Shown piece by piece: positions 7,814 to 11,674 of a stretch of 11,674 bases of DNA. The notes below the pieces were generated by a model. The model did not search any database and had not been told where the DNA came from. It worked only from the letters and a program-made list of their open reading frames with translations. Source of the DNA: Chloroflexota bacterium. GTDB taxonomy: Bacteria; Chloroflexota; Dehalococcoidia; UBA1127; JACQUN01. The stretch lies in the NCBI GenBank assembly GCA_016210285.1, contig JACQUN010000139.1, positions 1 through 11,674 of the forward strand. The letters are read 5' to 3'. Numbering within the stretch: position 1 is the first letter of the stretch; the number at the start of each line of letters is the position of its first letter. Both the position numbers and the translations under genes were made by a program.

Positions 7814-8734
7814 ATGGATGCAGCCATTCAGGTGGAGAACCTGGTCAAGAGATTTGGCACCCTGACCGCCGTGGACGACGTTTCCTTCCAGGTCGGCACG
7901 GGGGAGATTCTCGGCATCCTCGGGCCCAATGGGGCTGGCAAGACGACGGCCCTGGAGTGCATCGAGGGGGTGCAGAAGCCGGACGCTGGCCGCACCCTGG
8001 TTCTGGGCATTGACATCCAGAAGGAGCCAGACAAGGTCAAGGCGCGCATAGGGGTGCAGCTCCAAGCATCCGCCTACTTCGACTACCTGACTCTCCGGGA
8101 GATCCTCGACCTCTTCGGGAGGTTCTACCCCCGCCGCCTCCTCCCGCGGGACCTCCTGGAGAAGGTTGGCCTTCTGGACAAGGCCAAGAGCACAGTCGGC
8201 AAGCTCTCCGGCGGGCAGAGGCAGCGGTTTACCATTGCAGCCGCCCTGGTGAACGATCCTGAGGTGGTTTTCCTGGACGAGCCAACGACGGGGCTGGACC
8301 CACAGGCCCGCAGAAACCTGTGGGACTTTATCCAAACCATCCACCGCGATGGTCGCACCGTGGTCCTAACTACCCACTACATGGAGGAGGCCCAGGTCCT
8401 GTGCCAGCGGGTCGCCATCATGGACTCTGGTAGAATCGTGGCGCTGGATACGCCTGCCAGCTTGATCCGCCGGCTGCCGGTCCCCTCCCAGATCAAGGTG
8501 TTCTGCCGGGAGGACCTCCCCCTCCAGGAGGTAGCCCGGCTGGACGGGGTCCAGAAGGCCTCCCGAGAAGAGGGGGGGGCCTTCCTGCTGCCTTCTTCCG
8601 ACGCCAGCAAGACCCTCTCCGCCTTGCTCACCTGGGCCAACGAGCGGAAGGTGACGCTGGAGCATCTGGAGGTCATATCCGCCACCCTGGAAGACGTATT
8701 CCTTGCCCTTACGGGCAAACAACTGAGGGATTGA
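7814..8734 (+). CDS. ABC transporter ATP-binding protein (ABC-2 / DrrA-type exporter)
   Basis: A 306-residue ATPase with every catalytic motif intact: Walker A GPNGAGKTT (37-45), Q-loop within VQLQ (81-84), signature LSGGQRQR (131-138), Walker B VVFLDEP (151-157, D155 and catalytic E156), D-loop GLDPQ (160-164) and switch H188 in TTHYMEEA. A C-terminal extension of about 80 residues ends in TLEDVFLALTGKQLRD, the usual tail of DrrA/CcmA-like exporter ATPases. It powers the permease encoded 3 bases downstream, presumably as a dimer on two permease subunits. The cargo is not predictable: this class exports drugs, lipids, polysaccharides or peptides. Being next to a putative glycan operon makes an envelope role possible but unproven, given the 206-base gap. 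Confidence 0.95.
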   Translation: MDAAIQVENLVKRFGTLTAVDDVSFQVGTGEILGILGPNGAGKTTALECIEGVQKPDAGRTLVLGIDIQKEPDKVKARIGVQLQASAYFDYLTLREILDLFGRFYPRRLLPRDLLEKVGLLDKAKSTVGKLSGGQRQRFTIAAALVNDPEVVFLDEPTTGLDPQARRNLWDFIQTIHRDGRTVVLTTHYMEEAQVLCQRVAIMDSGRIVALDTPASLIRRLPVPSQIKVFCREDLPLQEVARLDGVQKASREEGGAFLLPSSDASKTLSALLTWANERKVTLEHLEVISATLEDVFLALTGKQLRD

Positions 8735-8737
8735 GCC

Positions 8738-9823
8738 ATGCTCCTTGCTCTCACTATCGCCAACCTGAAGATGCTCCTCCGCAACCGGCAGGCCCTCTTC
8801 TATGCCCTGGTCTTCCCCCTCATCTTCGTGGTGGTGTTCGGCCTATTCCGCCTGGACCGGCCCACGCCCATCACCATTGCGGTGATGGACCACGCCCAGG
8901 ATGAGATCTCTCAGGTCCTGATCGACAACCTCAAGGGGATCGAGCGTTTCAAGCTGCAGCTTGAAACGGATGAAGCCCTGGCCCGGGGCAAGCTGGCCGA
9001 TGGGAAGTTTGGGTACCTGCTGGTCATCCCAGAGGGGCTTGCGCGGCAGGTGCAGCAAGGCCCTGGGGGTCAGGGCGCGGCCTTGACCCTGGTGTATGAC
9101 CGGGGGGATATCTCGGCCGGCATTATCATCAGCACCATCAGCCGGTTTCTGGATCGGATGAACCTGCAGCTTGCCCAGGCCCCGCCGCTTGTGGAACTGA
9201 AGGCAGAGAGTGCCCTGGCCCGCCAGGCGGGCTACTTCGACTTCCTGCTTCCGGGTCTGGTGGGGATGGGGGTGATGAACTTCGCCATCATCGGCATAGC
9301 CGTGGCGATGGCCCAGTACCGGGAACAGAAGATCCTCAAGCGCATCCTGACAATCCCTCTCAAAGTGCGCACCTTCTTCCTTGCCCAGATCGGGGCCTAC
9401 CTCATCCTCTCCGTCGTTCAGGCTGCAGTAATCCTGGCAGCAGGCATGGTCCTCTTCGGGGGGAAGATGTACGGCAACTACCTTTGGTTTTTCCTCCTGG
9501 TGGTCAGCGGCAACATCGTCTTCCTGAACCTGGGCTTCATCGTGGGGGCCTATGCAAAGAACGTCAACTCCGCCAGCGGGTTGGGCAACCTGGTAGCCCT
9601 CCCGATGATGTTCCTCTCAGGCGTATTCTTTCCCAAGGAAGGCCTGCCTCCGGTCCTGGCTACCGTTGTGGAGTACCTGCCCCTTTCGCCTCTGCTGGAC
9701 GCCATGCGCGGAGTGGCCCTGGAAGCCAAGCCCATCTGGGGGTATCCTTGGGAGCTGGCCATCCTGGGCGGCTGGATCGTCGTAACCTCTGTGGTCGCGG
9801 TCCGGAGTTTCCGGTTCACCTAG
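8738..9823 (+). CDS. ABC-2 type transporter permease
   Basis: A 361-residue membrane protein with the standard ABC-2 layout: a short amphipathic N-terminus (NLKMLLRNRQALFYAL), membrane segment 1 at about 22-38, a large extracytoplasmic loop (about 40-165), then five more membrane segments from about 168 to 355. The AQYREQKILKRILTIPL coupling helix (about 192-208) follows segment 2 and contacts the ATPase. LSGVFFPKEGLP and YLPLSPLLDAMR (about 293-324) are characteristic of the family. It forms the exporter with the preceding ATPase gene; the ATG lies 3 bases after that stop. The tail ...AVRSFRFT looks full length, as family members end near an 'FRW' motif. The stop codon TAG at 9821-9823 is formed by the TA target plus the first base of an inserted repeat element. 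The coding region also holds a 24-base perfect palindrome. Confidence 0.93.
   Translation: MLLALTIANLKMLLRNRQALFYALVFPLIFVVVFGLFRLDRPTPITIAVMDHAQDEISQVLIDNLKGIERFKLQLETDEALARGKLADGKFGYLLVIPEGLARQVQQGPGGQGAALTLVYDRGDISAGIIISTISRFLDRMNLQLAQAPPLVELKAESALARQAGYFDFLLPGLVGMGVMNFAIIGIAVAMAQYREQKILKRILTIPLKVRTFFLAQIGAYLILSVVQAAVILAAGMVLFGGKMYGNYLWFFLLVVSGNIVFLNLGFIVGAYAKNVNSASGLGNLVALPMMFLSGVFFPKEGLPPVLATVVEYLPLSPLLDAMRGVALEAKPIWGYPWELAILGGWIVVTSVVAVRSFRFT
8945..8968. repeat. 24-base perfect palindrome inside the permease gene
   Basis: The half-site CGTTTCAAGCTG (8945-8956) is followed immediately by its exact reverse complement (8957-8968), with CTGCAG at the centre and no spacer. It encodes residues RFKLQLET in the extracytoplasmic loop of the permease, and the same eight residues are read on the opposite strand. 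Whether it acts as a protein-binding site or is coincidental cannot be told from sequence. Confidence 0.85.
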
Positions 9824-9984
9824 TGTGGTGTCCTTGAGATTCGCTGAGTTAATCCGCAGCGGCGAGTTGTCATGCTGAACGAAGTGAAGCATCTGGTGGG
9901 GTGGGGGCCACCGCCCCAGATTCATCGTCCCGACGGGTCGGGACTCAGAATGACATTTGCCAGCGTTTTTCGGGGACACCACAC
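9823..9984. mobile_element. MITE-like non-autonomous element with TA target duplication
   Basis: A 162-base element bounded by perfect 11-base terminal inverted repeats GTGTGGTGTCC (9823-9833) and GGACACCACAC (9974-9984), each flanked outside by TA (9821-9822 and 9985-9986), so the full perfect match is 13 bases. Terminal repeats plus TA duplication are the mark of elements mobilised by IS630/Tc1-mariner-type transposases. No open reading frame of transposase size fits, so it must be moved in trans. Removing the element and one TA joins TA to the A at 9987, restoring a TAA stop in the permease frame. It lies between the permease and the hairpin that separates it from the convergent aminotransferase gene. 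Confidence 0.72.
9868..9955. repeat. Nested foldback repeats inside the element
   Basis: TGTCATGCTGA (9868-9878) pairs with TCAGAATGACA (9945-9955) at 10 of 11 positions, ATCTGG (9891-9896) pairs with CCAGAT (9916-9921), and GTCCCGAC (9927-9934) pairs with GTCGGGAC (9937-9944) around GG. The left part (TGTCATGCTGAACGAAGTGA and on to GCATCT) resembles a 'TGTCATTCTGAGCGAAGCGAAGAATCT'-type repeat that I recall as common in Chloroflexi and other environmental genomes; that resemblance is from memory. The whole element could fold into one branched stem as RNA or single-stranded DNA. Confidence 0.65.
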
Positions 9985-9987
9985 TAA

Positions 9988-10023
9988 CAGGGTGATGAAA
10001 CACCCCTTTCGACCATCACCCTG
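9988..10023. terminator. Hairpin between convergent genes, probable bidirectional terminator
   Basis: CAGGGTGATG (9988-9997) and CATCACCCTG (10014-10023) form perfect 10-base arms around a 16-base loop, within which AAA and TTT can pair further. The right arm ends exactly at the base before the aminotransferase stop codon (minus strand, 10024-10026). No long T-tract follows on either strand, so termination strength is uncertain. Position between two convergent genes supports a shared terminator or an mRNA 3'-end stabiliser. Confidence 0.6.
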
Positions 10024-11421
10024 CTAGACCAGCCCCTCCCGGCGCATTGCCCCGAGGGCATCTTCGAAAGCCTTCAGAGTCTGCCCCACGTCCTGCTCGC
10101 TGTGCGCGCCAGAGACGATGCCCATCCTCCCCCCCATCAGGTCTACCCCCGCGTTCAGCATCGCCTGCTTGAGGCTCAGCGCAACAGTGGGAGGCATCCC
10201 TGCCTGGATCTCCTGGTGGGGCGCGGTGCACATGCTTCGGTCGGCGCAGAGGCAGGGCCGACCAAGCCGCAGGTGGAAGAGGGAGGCAATGCCATAGCAG
10301 CAGCCGGGGATCTCCATGCGCATCAGGAGGGTGTTGATCCCCTCCCTGAGCCGGGCCGCCGATGCGTCAGCCTGGGCATTCGGCGTGCCGGTGGCGACCA
10401 ACTCCAGGGCCTTGCACCCGGCTGCCGCCGAGAGGGGGTTGGCGTTGAAGGTGCCCGGGTGGGCGATGCGCTTCGTGGCATCCCACTCCGGGTCGGCCCG
10501 GTGGGCGATCATGTCCATGACCTCGGCCCTGCCGACTACCGCCCCGCCGGGGAGCCCGCCTCCCAGGATCTTGGCGAGCGTCGTCAGGTCCGGGGTCACC
10601 CCGTAGCGGGCCTGTGCGCCCCCCGGAGCGATGCGGAATCCCGTCACCACCTCGTCGAAGATCAAGAGCACCTCGTGGCGGCGCGTCACCTCCCGGAGCT
10701 CCGTCAGGAAGCTGGGATGCACGGGCAGGGTCCCCATGTGGGCCCCCGTGGGCTCCAGGATAATGGCGGCGATGTCCTTGTCCTTTGCCAGCGTCTGCTC
10801 CACGATGGCGATGTTGTTGGGCTCCAGGACCAGCATGGTCTCCCAGGCGGCGGCCGGGATGCCCCCAGCGCCGCGGCCAGAGCCGGCCAGCAGGTAGTCG
10901 TTCCAGCCATGGAAATGCTCGCGGAACTTGACCACCTTGGTGCGCCCTGTGTAGGCGCGGGCCAGACGCAGGGCCATCATGGTGGCCTCGGTGCCCGAGG
11001 AGGTGAAGCGGACCTTCTCCGCCGAGGGGATGAGCCGCTTGACCCATCCAGCCCACTGGAGCTCCAGGTCGTGGCTGGCCCCCAGGTGGGTGCCCCGGGC
11101 CACCTGCGCCGCCACTGCTTCCACGATGGCAGGATGGGCGTGCCCCATCAGGAGGGCGCCGTGCCCCATCACGTAGTCCACATACTCGTTGCCGTCCACA
11201 TCCCACTTGCGAGCGCCCTGGCCATGGGTGGCGTAGATGGGGAAGGGGGTTACGTAGCGGGTGTCGTGGGTCACGCCGTCGGGGAAGACCTCCAGGGCCT
11301 TCTGGTAGCGGGCTGCGGAGCCGGGGTGATGCTGGCGGTAGCGTTCCAGGATAGTAGACATAACGTTATCCCCCCCAGTGATGTGCCTCCAGGGCTCTCG
11401 GACACGGTAGCTCTCTGCCAT
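10024..11421 (-). CDS. Class-III PLP-dependent aminotransferase, glutamate-1-semialdehyde aminomutase-like
   Basis: A 465-residue fold-type I PLP enzyme. Visible motifs: WDVDGNEYVDYVMGHGALLMGHAHP (73-97), the phosphate-binding SGTEATMMALRLARAYTGR (142-160), FHGWND (170-175), EPTGAHMG (223-230), FDEVVTGFR with PLP-nitrogen-binding D256 (255-263), TLAKILGGGLPGGAVVG with Schiff-base K284, and HPGTFNANPL (321-330). These place it near HemL, but the segment after FHGWND and the C-terminal part differ from canonical HemL, so 'aspartate aminotransferase family' is the safer name; the substrate is unknown. Start choice: ATG at 11421 has AGGA 9 bases upstream. An internal ATG at 11361 (residue 21, MSTILERYRQ), preceded by GGGGGG at 8 bases, matches where family homology begins and may be the true start. 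Five cysteines cluster at 374, 375, 390, 392 and 398. It converges on the ABC exporter genes and is probably monocistronic. Confidence 0.88.
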   Translation of the reverse strand: MAESYRVREPWRHITGGDNVMSTILERYRQHHPGSAARYQKALEVFPDGVTHDTRYVTPFPIYATHGQGARKWDVDGNEYVDYVMGHGALLMGHAHPAIVEAVAAQVARGTHLGASHDLELQWAGWVKRLIPSAEKVRFTSSGTEATMMALRLARAYTGRTKVVKFREHFHGWNDYLLAGSGRGAGGIPAAAWETMLVLEPNNIAIVEQTLAKDKDIAAIILEPTGAHMGTLPVHPSFLTELREVTRRHEVLLIFDEVVTGFRIAPGGAQARYGVTPDLTTLAKILGGGLPGGAVVGRAEVMDMIAHRADPEWDATKRIAHPGTFNANPLSAAAGCKALELVATGTPNAQADASAARLREGINTLLMRMEIPGCCYGIASLFHLRLGRPCLCADRSMCTAPHQEIQAGMPPTVALSLKQAMLNAGVDLMGGRMGIVSGAHSEQDVGQTLKAFEDALGAMRREGLV

Positions 11422-11674
11422 TGTAATCGTTCCTGTCCTCGGTGCAACGGTGTGCTAAGATAATGCCCGCGGTGCCCTGGGCCACGAGGGCGACCCGCGT
11501 GGGCGCGCAGGGGTGCTCTCGGAGCGGGGGTGTTGCTGAACGGAGCGGGGCCGATGGCCGTGGGCACCGGGTGTAGACCAACTGACTAGTGTCCTGAGTC
11601 AGAAGAAGCATGTATATTTCGGCCCGCCCTTCGACAAGCTCAGGACGAACGGTTTTCCCGTTCGTGGTGAGCCC
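11422..11674. other. Intergenic region upstream of the aminotransferase gene
   Basis: These 253 bases contain no supportable gene. They should hold the promoter of the aminotransferase on the minus strand, but I see no clear -35/-10 pair. CTGACT (11582-11587) and AGTCAG (11597-11602) form a small inverted repeat around TAGTGTCC (11587-11594). The last 50 bases are a hairpin repeat described separately. Confidence 0.5.
11629..11674. repeat. Inverted-repeat element cut by the window end
   Basis: CGAACGG (11646-11652) and CCGTTCG (11658-11664) form a perfect stem around TTTTC. Extended outward, the arms at 11638-11652 and 11658-11672 match at 13 of 15 positions. The left arm is preceded by CTTCGACAA; in the repeat type I recall from environmental assemblies ('CTTCGACAAGCTCAGGACGAACGG' with its foldback) the right arm would continue to TTGTCGAAG or similar, which would lie beyond the window. 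No function is known to me; its likeness to a dispersed repeat is from memory. Confidence 0.6.

Noticed and set aside
6228..11421. A heme-biosynthesis cluster from the FAD oxidase and the HemL-like aminotransferase
   Set aside because: The two genes are on opposite strands and separated by an ABC exporter; the aminotransferase diverges from HemL, and the FAD protein belongs to a membrane-protein operon with no other heme genes.
10102..11463. Open frame of 453 codons on the plus strand opposite the aminotransferase
   Set aside because: The minus strand encodes intact PLP-enzyme motifs across the whole stretch; the plus-strand product resembles nothing and has biased composition.
1..11674. CRISPR array, tRNA or rRNA genes
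   Set aside because: No regularly spaced direct repeats, and no stretch that I could recognise as a tRNA cloverleaf or rRNA sequence.

Overview
This is a GC-rich bacterial chromosome segment, most likely from a member of the Chloroflexota (Dehalococcoidia/SAR202-like). The case rests on a 799-residue YYY-motif membrane protein (DUF2298, 'Chlor_Arch_YYY') lying directly beside an Agl23/TIGR03663-type membrane protein. This pair is known mainly from Chloroflexi and archaea. The window-end repeat is also of a kind I associate with Chloroflexi and environmental assemblies. The taxonomic call is inference from gene content; no rRNA or other phylogenetic marker besides a partial ftsY is present.

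Layout. (1) 1-395: the 3' end of ftsY, the signal recognition particle receptor GTPase. (2) 429-7607: four tightly packed co-directional genes. They encode the DUF2298 polytopic membrane protein, a GT-C-like Agl23-family membrane protein, a flippase-like (UPF0104/LPG-synthase transmembrane type) protein, and an FAD-dependent amine-oxidase-fold oxidoreductase. (3) 7814-9823, after a 206-base gap: a two-gene ABC-2 exporter, ATPase then permease. (4) 9823-9984: a small non-autonomous inverted-repeat element (MITE-like) with TA target duplication, inserted exactly in the stop codon of the permease gene. (5) 9988-10023: a perfect-armed hairpin between two convergent genes. (6) 10024-11421, minus strand: a class-III PLP aminotransferase related to, but distinct from, glutamate-1-semialdehyde aminomutase. 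(7) 11422-11674: intergenic DNA ending in a hairpin repeat cut by the window edge.

How the genes work together. The two large GT-C-type proteins, the flippase-like protein and the FAD oxidoreductase look like a membrane-embedded pathway that builds or modifies a lipid-linked glycan or surface glycoconjugate. Start and stop spacing of 3 and 1 bases at two of the junctions suggests co-expression. Both GT-C-type proteins carry soluble C-terminal segments with family-typical motifs. The substrate cannot be read from sequence. The ABC exporter could serve the same envelope pathway, but it is separated by a gap and may be independent. The aminotransferase is convergent and probably unrelated.

The most distinctive sequence observations are the element inserted into a stop codon (TAA inferred to have become TAG with no change in protein length), the 36-base hairpin that would originally have filled the whole space between two convergent stop codons, and a 24-base perfect palindrome inside the permease coding sequence.
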